A stretch of DNA of 64,000 nucleotides, from NCBI GenBank assembly GCA_964036295.1, contig OZ038473.1, positions 12,662,501-12,726,500 of the forward strand. The letters are read 5' to 3'. The stretch comes from Plumapathes pennacea. Taxonomy: Eukaryota > Cnidaria > Anthozoa > Antipatharia > Myriopathidae. Positions within the stretch are counted from its first letter, which is position 1. Each line of letters starts with the position of its first letter. The notes under the pieces were generated by a model that was not told the DNA's origin, made no database searches, and saw nothing but the letters and a program-made list of their open reading frames with translations. Shown here piece after piece: positions 1-8,387 of this stretch. The position numbers and the translations under genes were made by a program.

Positions 1-837
1 ACTCTTTCTAGACGAGTAGTACTGATGGGGTTCCACTGGATCCGTTTGTACTCCACTGTAAGTTCTAAATCAAAATAGGAGCCAGCTGCAATGGATGGTC
101 TTATCAAAGTGCTGACTGTGGCCATTATTTTTGAACTTGAGTTGAACCTGTAACATACAAGCAAGAAACATGTAACAGATAGTTCTGCTGAAAATAAACC
201 CTTTACTAATGAGTTCACAATACAAATTCTCCCAACCATTTAACAAGAAATTATATGAGTGATGTAGTGAGAATTGATATGTCAATCAGGGTAAAATATC
301 AATTAAAAAAAATGTCCAGGCAAATGATGAAATGCAAATTAAAGTAACTTACTATTAAATAATATTTTAATAAATTATAATAAAAAATTATCCCACTAAT
401 TAGAAATTTACTGGCTAGTGATCACATCTTGTCTTGCACATGCATTGTATATTTTTTGCCTGAAATCGTGAAGCAATTTTTTTTATTATTAATTATTTTC
501 TGTCCTCCCTGACTTTGTTATCTGTGGTATACAAGAAACATACTACAATCAGTGACAAAAGTTCTTGGGACACTTTCAAAAATTGATGTATCTCAGACAC
601 AAGTCATTGACTAAGCGTACTGAAAGGCGTGAAACCATTTTTCTCCCCCCTCCCCTCTGTACAATGTTGCGTGTGTTTGGGAAAACAAGTTCAGGCCACT
701 TCAACATTGAAAGGGGGGGAGGGGGGTTGTCTTTCAACTGAAACAGTAGAGAAATTACTGAAACTGTGCGAGTGTCCCAAGACTTTTGTCACTGATTGTA
801 GCTCTAACACATAATTATGAAAGGCGATATTTTATTA
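1..837. other. Left-edge spacer, no gene
   Basis: No coding region is supported here. It holds a copy of a dispersed anthozoan repeat at about 195-300 (shared words include GTGATGTAGTGAGAATTGAT), an AT-rich stretch at about 300-500, and a complete MITE-like element at 544-800 described separately. Short ORFs at 70-285 (-) and 629-814 (+) lie in repeat sequence and show no protein-like composition. Confidence 0.6.
544..800. mobile_element. MITE-like element with 31-bp terminal inverted repeats
   Basis: The left end reads TACAATCAGTGACAAAAGTT and continues into CTTGGGACACT. The right end (about 770-800) is its reverse complement apart from one inserted base. The 257-bp body has no coding capacity and contains a G-rich run. 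It looks like a non-autonomous DNA transposon relic with TA at both termini. It sits about 30 bp downstream of the stop codon and AATAAA of the neighbouring minus-strand gene. Confidence 0.75.
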
Positions 838-2265
838 CTAGCATGTAAATTTACACTTAAATTGGGTATAGGCCCTCCTTCCACTGACCCCTGATGTTTG
901 AAACATCCTACAATGGGTGCTTCTCCTTTCATCACATGCTAAAGAGACATACCTCTCAAGATTCACTTGTATTGAGATGTTTGACACAACCAAGTTGCCA
1001 AACTCTGTTGCATTTTCACACTGCATGTCTTCTGGAGTAGATATGTTGCTACAGACAAGCACTGAGTAATTATGAATTTTCACATTTGCTGTCAAAAATT
1101 TAAGAAACACAGACACATTGAATGCTGCCTCTGTGGCAAGAACAGGATTTTCAACAAGGAATTGTATGTGTAATTGCTCATTTCCCTCAAACAACCTCCA
1201 TGAGTCTTGCACATCCAGTGAGTTTTCCAGCAAGGGTTGTCCAAGTGTTAACAATAAACCCTGAGCTTTAATTTCCTGAGAACCTCTTGGTGTTGTATAA
1301 TTAAGGCTGCATGAAATGTTCCCTGCTCTATTTGGGATGAGTGTTCCTTGGGACGAGTCCACCTTTGCTGTTAATTCAACCACAACTGTGTGATTGGCAG
1401 TGTTTGACATATTGCCCAGGAAATGCACTTGACCAAATGCAAACTCTGCAATGTTCTTCACAAGGGGAAAAATTTCCCTGGACTGCGGGTTTGCCTGAAG
1501 CCGTGGCAATGAACCTTTTTGCAGGTTTTCTGATTTGAGTTGGTGTGGAATGTCAAAGACCAAGCCAGATGTGAAAACCACTGGTGTCGATGAGTTACCA
1601 AAGACAGGCAGTTCAACTAGAAGCCAGATTTCTGTTGCAACAACTGGCAGCTCGAAAGAAACTTGGAAAGTTAATTCTTCCTCTAATGTAAGCAAAAGAG
1701 ATGGTGTCTCTGGAACAGAAGTCCTGATAAGAGTATGTTGAAGGTTTCTTGGCTTTGCACTTTGATATGATGCCAACAGCAAATTCTTCTTTTCTTCTCC
1801 CAGTGTTGTTAAATTTCCTGTAATGTTAAGAAATGAATCCACAGGCACCAAATTCCGAACAATGAATTTTAAAGAAAAATTGACACTCCAGCTAACGTTG
1901 GAAGATAACAGCTTCAGCCCAAATGAAGTTGCATTGGTGTTGTTCGAGTACGATGAAGTAGAAACATTCAGAAGTGGAGGTATAAATATGTTAGACGAAC
2001 AATTTGAGGCATCTTGTTTAACGTGCCTTGAGAAACTGACTGGCTGCACAAGATCAAGAAAGAGAGGAAACACAATCGTAAAATTAAGAAATACTGCCGA
2101 CTGCGAAAGGGACTGGCATGCAGATGAATTTCCCGTGAAGTTCGCCACAGTTGTATTGTATCCAAAGTGAAGATTTAGATTCAAAACATCGCCTCCTTGT
2201 ATGAATGATGACTGTGGACTCGCTTGGTAGTTCAGAGTCAGACCGCTTCCTAAATCCAAAGCCAT
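838..2265 (-). CDS. Unrecognised extracellular-type protein with DUF11-like beta repeats
   Basis: One uninterrupted 475-aa ORF starting at ATG 2265. It is rich in N-x-S/T sequons (more than 15), leucine and alternating hydrophobic residues, as in secreted beta-sandwich repeats. Two or three repeats of about 170-200 aa can be discerned: GGDVLNLNLHFGYN near the N terminus, LEEELTFQVSFELPVVATEI near the middle and GNEQLHIQFLVENPVLATEA near the C terminus occupy equivalent positions. This resembles DUF11/integrin-alpha-like modules, but no family is firmly recognised. No signal peptide or membrane segment is visible, so it may be the last exon of a larger gene. A strong acceptor (CTTTTCTCTCAG, about 2400-2412) upstream supports a spliced 5' end. 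AATAAA (831-836) follows the stop by 2 nt, which supports a real 3' end. It could also be a gene fragment. Confidence 0.5.
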   Translation of the reverse strand: MALDLGSGLTLNYQASPQSSFIQGGDVLNLNLHFGYNTTVANFTGNSSACQSLSQSAVFLNFTIVFPLFLDLVQPVSFSRHVKQDASNCSSNIFIPPLLNVSTSSYSNNTNATSFGLKLLSSNVSWSVNFSLKFIVRNLVPVDSFLNITGNLTTLGEEKKNLLLASYQSAKPRNLQHTLIRTSVPETPSLLLTLEEELTFQVSFELPVVATEIWLLVELPVFGNSSTPVVFTSGLVFDIPHQLKSENLQKGSLPRLQANPQSREIFPLVKNIAEFAFGQVHFLGNMSNTANHTVVVELTAKVDSSQGTLIPNRAGNISCSLNYTTPRGSQEIKAQGLLLTLGQPLLENSLDVQDSWRLFEGNEQLHIQFLVENPVLATEAAFNVSVFLKFLTANVKIHNYSVLVCSNISTPEDMQCENATEFGNLVVSNISIQVNLERYVSLACDERRSTHCRMFQTSGVSGRRAYTQFKCKFTC

Positions 2266-3214
2266 GTTGTCTGACGATGTGATAATTATTCCACGGTAAT
2301 GCTATTGTAACTGATAGTCCTGGATTGCGGTAGAATCAACACACTTTCGCCCATGCGACAAATGTAAACAATCCCTCGTCACGCAAAGTACCTTCGGGAT
2401 CTGAGAGAAAAGTATGTTTTAGAAATCTTGCAAGACAAAACAGCAGTAAAGACTAACACAAAGAATTGTGAATCAGCAGTAATTACATAGGTAAAAGTAC
2501 TGCAGAAAGTTCTCTGTCAAGAACAAGTTGTATGGTCGCATAAAAATTAATGAATGAACACATGTGTGCGAGTTGCTAAAACTTGAAGTATGTACGAAGT
2601 CATGAAAATGTGAAATAAAAGCTTAATACCTAGATAGAGAATACAGATGAAACAACAAATTAATATCAGAAGACTAATACAAAATGGGAATTACTTCTCG
2701 GTAGCTCCGGCCTAGTATATGAAAACGGCGAAATGTCAATCAATAAAACAATCAATCAATCAATCTCACCGATGTTTTTGCAATATTTCAGATCGCGAAA
2801 AAGTTACAAACCTCGGAGACTTACAACGTCAAAACGTGCTTTCTCATGGCATTGATCAATCGATGAACCACGAAGCAGCAAAGCAGAACGGACGCGGTAA
2901 TCGCTTGTAAACAAAAGGTTTTCACGGCACTACGAAAACGCCTTTGAAATCGCCATCTTTTTCCCGAATCGGTTGGCATAGCGACAAGATACAGGTTCAT
3001 AAACAACACCGCTGACCCATGGCAAAAAGTTGACATTTCTGCCCGAGATGAGTTTGTTTCTTGTTGTTTTACTTTTTACAAAATACTCGCCAATGAGTAT
3101 TAGATAATGCATAGTACTCAGACAAGCCAGTTTCTTACAAAACTTGGAAAAGGTTGCCAAATAAATGTCCTAAAAAGACGTAAATCAGTGATTACCATGA
3201 TAATAAGTGGTTAC

Positions 3215-3249
<35 letters not shown>

Positions 3250-3914
3250 GACGATATTGAAAATACACACGCACAAAACAAATTAAAATTAAAACAATCA
3301 ATCCTTCTTTTTCCCTCCAAGATCGTCTTGAAAAGTATGGACTGTACGAAAATCATCTGAAGCTGGGGTCAAACAATATTACTAATTGAACTAATCAGAA
3401 CTTGGAGCTGATACAACACAAAGCTTTGATCTGAAATCTATTGTTATCTAAATCTGTTTTCCGAACAACATGGCTCAAGGTAACTAAGCAACTCAGATAC
3501 TGGACAGTGGAAATGAATAACGACTGTTGAATATTCCGAGTGACGACAACAACACCCCTTCTCGTCCCCAGGCGCGCGAGGGAAGATTGGAAGGGGAGAA
3601 AAAAACGCCCATAAACATTGCAAAGAAATCATGTGACCATGTGTAATACTTCTATTTCTTATAATTCGGTTTAAACTTTCGCAGCTTGTGCCTTCAGTTG
3701 TTTCCGAGAATTAACCAGCTTTCGGAGAAAGGCGAATACTGGGTCTAATTCCCAGATTTCACAACTCATCAACTATTATGCTAAACTCAACAACACCTAG
3801 AGCACCAAGTTTCAAATAAACTAGTAGAAACGGAAAAAGCGTATCATTGCCGCCAATTATCTTTGGTAAAAATTGCCATAGGCGATAGCGTGACAAAACT
3901 TGCATGCCAGTCCG
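2266..3914. other. Spacer between extracellular-type ORF and HEPN-like cluster
   Basis: No convincing gene. It contains an (AATC)n tract near 2738-2766, an A27-type homopolymer at about 3218-3245 and AT-rich sequence. On the minus strand near 2820-2846, a short ATG-initiated peptide (MRKHVLT) runs straight into GTAAGT. It could be a first exon of the downstream minus-strand gene, but its phase does not join cleanly to the 838-2265 ORF, so it is not annotated. Confidence 0.5.
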
Positions 3915-4682
3915 TCATTTCCTCTGAATCCTGGGAGCCAAAATCATGTTGATTGCGTGAGTTACAGGACGCTCTTGGAACGTTTTGGGTTTACTTTTTT
4001 CGTCTGCCAGAGTTAATAACAGCTTGCTCAGGAAATCTTTCGCTTTATCGGTATCACTTGAAGACGATGCCAGGCTTTCCGTCCTTCCCATCGCTTCTTT
4101 GTGGTCTGCAACAACTATTTTCATGTTCGTCAGGTTCGTTTGTATATGCACAACTTCCGCTCGCACTTCCTCGTAAAACGGTGCATTCATAAACCACAAC
4201 AGCAGCTTTGTACACTTATTAAGACATTCTTGGACGGTGCTGTACTTTTTCAAGCTGCAGTGCGGGTTGGTGGCGAAGTCATCTTTTCTCTCGCATCCTA
4301 AGTAAGACTGGTGTGCGACGTGGTTTCTGATCGTCTGCAACAGGAATTCTACAGTCCCGGTCAGATCTTTGCTGTCCACTCTAAGGGTATTGGCATAAAC
4401 GTCACTCGCGCGATGCTTCAGATTACTCAGCAAATAATAAACATCATGGCCTGAGTGATGACTCGATGGATTGACAAACTCGCCATCTCTGCCTTTGAAG
4501 AACTCGTCTCCGTGGTACTTGGAGGTATGGACAACAACGACATTCAGAGCTCGCGCTAGTTGGTCGAGAGCCCGTCGGATGAAGTCCAAAATGGTCGACA
4601 AGAACGGATCGTGAAGCTTGTACGTAGAACCGTCAGGTTTTTGTACTGTCTGTGGGGAACCAAGAACACTGGAGGAGGCCAT
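3915..4682 (-). CDS. HEPN-like tandem paralogue 1 (255 aa, intronless)
   Basis: Single-exon ORF. The first true ATG is at 4682 (MASSSVLGSPQTV); the frame extends upstream only through a TTG. It is an all-alpha-looking protein: an amphipathic helix around residues 25-50 (DPFLSTILDFIRRALDQLAR), a variable basic loop, then TIRNHVAHQSYLGCERKDDF near residue 115. RNHVAH fits the R-x4-H signature of HEPN RNase/nucleotide-binding domains, with the usual polar N after R. Downstream are conserved Cys residues (NPHC, ECLNKC) and a C-terminal ERPVTHAINMILA block shared by all three paralogues. It is part of a tandem array with the genes at 5399-6226 and 6892-7671. HEPN assignment is inferred from motif and helical context. 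RNase activity would need two such motifs brought together in a dimer. No partner domain is fused. Homology to DZIP3-type animal HEPN domains is possible but unproven. Confidence 0.6.
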   Translation of the reverse strand: MASSSVLGSPQTVQKPDGSTYKLHDPFLSTILDFIRRALDQLARALNVVVVHTSKYHGDEFFKGRDGEFVNPSSHHSGHDVYYLLSNLKHRASDVYANTLRVDSKDLTGTVEFLLQTIRNHVAHQSYLGCERKDDFATNPHCSLKKYSTVQECLNKCTKLLLWFMNAPFYEEVRAEVVHIQTNLTNMKIVVADHKEAMGRTESLASSSSDTDKAKDFLSKLLLTLADEKSKPKTFQERPVTHAINMILAPRIQRK

Positions 4683-5398
4683 CTTACAATGAAATTGTGT
4701 CAGGTCAACCGGACGGCAGCAAGTGTACCGCACTATTTGGCGCAATAAAAACGCGTGACGGTGAAACCTTTCGAAAGCAGCTTGACGTACTCACTTCTCA
4801 TTGGTGTGGATGCTGATTATTATGTTCCATAAACAGAAGTTCGAGAAATTTCCTCCATGAGGGTTCAACCTCTTTTGATGAAATCATTTCAATATCAATC
4901 ATGCGAAAAAAGATAAAATCGAAATACTTGGACCTCTGAAAGGAGCGGTGTGCTTATGGTCTTTTATTCTTGAACGTTCCGTCTATTCATAACATATATT
5001 AACGTTCTGTGGAAAGGAAATAAACAAAAACACTCTGCCAATTTCTTAGCGAAGCACTTAACTATAATTATACAAATAGGCTAGCCTATTTGGTTATATA
5101 TCGCAGCTGAAGCTACCCTGTGAGCAGAATATCCTTAGTTTATCCAATACGTTAACAAACCACAAGATTTTAGATACAACCCATATGATGATTAAGCCCA
5201 AATTTGTTCTGATTGACTGAAGGTCATTAAGCAGCTGAACTCTCTATCCTTGCATATTCTCAGTAATCAGGCCTATCCTAAACATATCCTCCTCCTTGGA
5301 ACTTGCATAGTTTCAACTTTCACATCATGTGCAATGTCTTAACAGTTCATTGGATTTTGGAGAGTTCGAAATAAAACATAGAAACAAAATCAGGATCC
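4683..5398. other. Upstream region of HEPN-like paralogue 1
   Basis: About 700 bp without a gene. The first 190 bp hold the promoter module shared with the other two paralogues (TGACGTA at 4783-4789 and an inverted CCAAT at 4800-4804). The rest is AT-rich and shows nothing recognisable. Confidence 0.5.
4780..4870 (-). promoter_or_regulatory. Conserved upstream module, HEPN-like paralogue 1
   Basis: On the gene strand the order is CACACCAAT then GAGTACGTCA, that is a CCAAT box followed about 10 bp later by a CRE-like TACGTCA, about 100 bp upstream of ATG 4682. The same arrangement occurs upstream of the paralogues at 6226 and 7671. Conservation against a diverged background suggests promoter function; that is an inference. 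Confidence 0.5.
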
Positions 5399-6226
5399 TC
5401 ACAACAATTTACGAGTTGATGACTCTTCGATTATTTCGCTACGTTCAGTCGGAACCCTAAACGCCAATATCATGTTTACTGCGTGAGTTACAGGACGCTG
5501 CTCTATGGGGTAATTTTCTTCCTCAGTCAGATCTACTAACAGCTTCTTCAGGAATACTTCAGCTTTCTCTGTATCTAATGCCTGGGTTTCTGCTATTTCC
5601 ATCGCTTTACTGTGGCGCTGATGGTCTGTGACGACGTGTTTCATGTTCTTAAGGTTCGCCTGTATATGCTGAATTTTCCTCTTATCTTTCTTGTAAAACG
5701 GTACATTTTTAAACCAGTCCAGCAGCTTTATGCACTCATCAAGACATTTGTTGACGGTGCTGTACTTTCTCAACCTGCAGTGTGGGTTCGTGGCGAAGTC
5801 ATCCTTTCTTTCGCAACCCAAGTAGGACTGGTGTGCAATGTGGTTCCTGATCGTCTCCAACAGGAATTCTACGGTCCCGGTCAGATCCTCGCTGTTCACA
5901 CGGAGAACTTTGGCATAGACTTTGTCGGTGAATTTAAGCAGGTTCTTCAGCAAATAATACACATCATGGCCCGAGGGATCGCGGCGTGGATCGACGACTT
6001 TGTCATTTTCGCCCTTGAAAAAATTATTACGAATACGACGGCGTCGTTTGACTATGGGGTGATATTTGGTACGAGTTACAACAACATGGAGAGCGCGCGC
6101 CAGTTGGTCGAGAGCCCGTCGGATGAAGTCCAAAATCGTCGACAAGAACGGATCGTGAAGCTTGTACGTAGAACCGTCAAGTTTTTCTACTATCTGTGGT
6201 GAACCCATAACGAAAGGAAAGGCCAT
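5399..6226 (-). CDS. HEPN-like tandem paralogue 2 (275 aa, intronless)
   Basis: Single exon from ATG 6226 (MAFPFVMGSPQIV). It is the most diverged of the three: the loop after the first helix is enlarged and strongly basic (KRRRRIRNNF, near residues 60-70), and the C terminus carries an extra tail after ILAFRVP. The core motif is retained as RNHIAH with the identical flank QSYLGCERKDDFATNPHC. The C-terminal QRPVTHAVNMILA block is also kept. Strong core conservation with loop variation and no frame damage argues that it is an expressed gene under constraint. Function is unknown; an RNA- or nucleotide-directed HEPN role is an inference from the R-x4-H motif. Confidence 0.6.
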   Translation of the reverse strand: MAFPFVMGSPQIVEKLDGSTYKLHDPFLSTILDFIRRALDQLARALHVVVTRTKYHPIVKRRRRIRNNFFKGENDKVVDPRRDPSGHDVYYLLKNLLKFTDKVYAKVLRVNSEDLTGTVEFLLETIRNHIAHQSYLGCERKDDFATNPHCRLRKYSTVNKCLDECIKLLDWFKNVPFYKKDKRKIQHIQANLKNMKHVVTDHQRHSKAMEIAETQALDTEKAEVFLKKLLVDLTEEENYPIEQRPVTHAVNMILAFRVPTERSEIIEESSTRKLL

Positions 6227-6891
6227 CTTATAATATCAAAATGGTGTCAAAACTAAACAGCACGATTGAATGTGTATCACACTATTTGACGCTATGAACG
6301 TATGACGTATTAGAACAAAAATCAATGGTGTGAATGCTGATTACCCTATTCTATATTTAGAAACAAAGTCCGAAATTCCCTCCGTGACAGGCTAACAACC
6401 ACTCTTTATGAGGTCATGTCAATATTGCAATGAAAAGTTAATCATGTAAAACGAAACGGAATAACTTGCTTTTCTCCATACAAATAGGGCCTCGTTCACA
6501 AAATGAAAAGGTGTCTCGTGTAGTAGTACCCTTGCAGGGCTCGGAGATAAACACAGGATAAATTGATGTACTTGCTTTTATTTGGTGTGAATTTTGATGA
6601 TTATATTCTACAAAAACATGACGGATGAATTATCTATGAGAGAAAACAAGCCGTTTATCTTTAATTTCGGAGAAAGAAGTTCAATCAGAATTCCCAGAAT
6701 AACTTACACGATGAATGGTCAATTCATAATGTTCACGTTCTCGGAGAAAAAAATACGATAAAAAATCCCAGACTAATAATTTACACGCTGCTGATTAATA
6801 AATTTGAACTTGTCTGGACTTTCAAGTCTATCCGTGATGAGAAACCCCCTTGCCGGATATCATACCAGTACTGATAAATGATTGAATAAAA
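6227..6891. other. Spacer with paralogue 2 promoter and an orphan fourth module
   Basis: No ORF is supported. It contains the paralogue 2 upstream module (TGACGTA at 6303-6309, followed by the diverged CCAAT-like ACACCATTGA and CCTCCGTGA) and, at about 6560-6655, a second copy (GATGTACTTGCTTTTATTTG and onward) that has no coding sequence attached. This orphan is most simply a remnant of a fourth tandem unit. Confidence 0.55.
6300..6400 (-). promoter_or_regulatory. Conserved upstream module, HEPN-like paralogue 2
   Basis: The gene-strand order is TTCACACCATTGAT then AATACGTCATACG about 80 bp upstream of ATG 6226. The CCAAT core is degraded to CCATT, but the CRE-like TACGTCA is exact. Confidence 0.45.
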
Positions 6892-7671
6892 TCATTGCTT
6901 AATCCTGGTCGCTAATATCATGTTGATTGCATGAGTTACTGGACGCTCTTCAAACTCTTTGGGGGCGTTTTCTTCGGCCGTCAGCTCTCTCAACATCTTG
7001 CGCAGGAAAGCTTTCGCTTTGCCAGTATCTAACGCCTGGTTTTCCGCGCTTTTCATCGCTTTACTGTGACGCTTATGGTCCGTGACAACGTCTTTCATGC
7101 CCTTCAGGTTCTCCTGTATTCGGCGAACCTTCCCTCGAACGGCTTTATAAAACCGTGCGTTTATAAACCACTCCAGCAGCTCTATGCACTCATCAAGACA
7201 CTTGTGGACGGTGCTGTACTTTTCCAAGCTGCAGTGCGGGTTGGTGGCGAAGTCATCGTTTCTCTCGCATCCTAAGTAAGACTGGTGTGCGACGTGGTTT
7301 CTGATTGTCTGCAACAGGTACTCTGCAGTCTCGGTAAGATCCTCGCTGTCCACCTCGAGGGCATCAGCATAGACGTCATCGGCAAAGTAGCACAAATTCT
7401 TCAGCAAATAATACACATCGTGGCCCGAGTGATGACTCGATGGATTGACGAACTCGCCATCTCTGCCTTTGAAGAACTCGTCTCGGTCGCCGATCCCTCC
7501 GCGGTACTTGAAGGTATGGACAACAACGACATTGAGAGCCCGCGCTAGTTGGTCGAGAGCCCGTCGGGTGAAGTCCAAAATCGTCGACAAGAACGGATCG
7601 TGAAGATCGTACTCTGGACCGTCAAGTTTTTCTACTGTCTGTGGGGTACCAAGAACGCTGAAGGAGGCCAT
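6892..7671 (-). CDS. HEPN-like tandem paralogue 3 (259 aa, intronless)
   Basis: Single exon from ATG 7671 (MASFSVLGTPQTV) to a TAA at 6892-6894. It is closest to paralogue 1: both share DEFFKGRDGEFVNPSSHHSG (about residues 60-80) and TIRNHVAHQSYLGCER. The R-x4-H signature and the conserved Cys residues (NPHC, KCLDEC) are intact. The C-terminal block EERPVTHAINMILA is present. The start context TAAGATGGCC is the same in all three genes. There is no signal peptide or membrane segment, so the protein is predicted to be cytosolic or nuclear. Its identity beyond a HEPN-like fold is not known. Confidence 0.6.
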   Translation of the reverse strand: MASFSVLGTPQTVEKLDGPEYDLHDPFLSTILDFTRRALDQLARALNVVVVHTFKYRGGIGDRDEFFKGRDGEFVNPSSHHSGHDVYYLLKNLCYFADDVYADALEVDSEDLTETAEYLLQTIRNHVAHQSYLGCERNDDFATNPHCSLEKYSTVHKCLDECIELLEWFINARFYKAVRGKVRRIQENLKGMKDVVTDHKRHSKAMKSAENQALDTGKAKAFLRKMLRELTAEENAPKEFEERPVTHAINMILATRIKQ

Positions 7672-8387
7672 CTTACACCGAAGTCGTGCCGGAAGAAACT
7701 AAACTTCAAGGTTGATGTGCACGCTAGATATAGCTACAAAAACTGATAACTTCCCACAAACGACGGAGGAAAAAAACATTTCAAAAGCAGCTGAAACTGA
7801 CGTACTCGCTTTTGATTGGTGTGAGTACCGATGATTCTATTCTTGGTTATAAAAAAAAACATGATCGGGGGAATCCCCTCTGAGAGGAAACAAGCTATTT
7901 TATCTGAATGAAATCATCTAAAATAAAATGAAAAACCAATCACGTCACATACTTGGCTAGTTAGGTCCATATGACTTTAGGGTTTGTGTGTGTGGTCTTT
8001 AAGTATTTTAACGTGAGTTCAAAAGAGGTGTAAATAGGCACAAGTCTTAACTCGCATATTTACCAGTTCATTTATCTGCTTTTTCTTTAAACAAAGTAGA
8101 CCTTGGTTTTCGGACGAGTTTTGGCAGACCTTTCTGGTGTTTCTGTTATTATTTAATAGTTCCACGTTAGAGTGTTCTGGGCAGACTGTTGAAAGAAGTA
8201 TTCCTCTTTTCACAGCAATTGTTTTTCTTAATCTAAAGACAGGACTGACCAACTGAGAGCCAGGTTTTTACATCCCAAATTTCACTACCTTAAGTGGGGT
8301 TTGAACCCGCACCCTCCCCCAGAATGTACACAGTTAGAAATAACAAGCACACACCTACCTTTCATCAAAGCTTTTCTGTAAACCAAG
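7672..8387. other. Spacer upstream of HEPN-like paralogue 3
   Basis: It holds the shared promoter module at about 7795-7895, then AT-rich sequence. A minus-strand ORF at 8019-8252 has no protein-like features. Nothing else is recognisable. Confidence 0.5.
7795..7895 (-). promoter_or_regulatory. Conserved upstream module, HEPN-like paralogue 3
   Basis: The gene strand reads CACACCAATCAAAAGC then GAGTACGTCAG. The exact CCAAT (7815-7819) and TACGTCA (7798-7804) match the paralogue 1 module in spacing. It lies about 125 bp upstream of ATG 7671. Confidence 0.5.

Noticed and set aside
1341..2170. Plus-strand ORFs (1341-1538, 1535-1741, 1823-2170) across the 838-2265 gene
   Set aside because: They are antisense shadows of the minus-strand ORF, mutually out of frame, without protein-like composition.
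5612..6202. 196-codon plus-strand ORF opposite HEPN-like paralogue 2
   Set aside because: Antisense shadow. The minus-strand frame is conserved across three paralogues; this one is broken into pieces in the other two.
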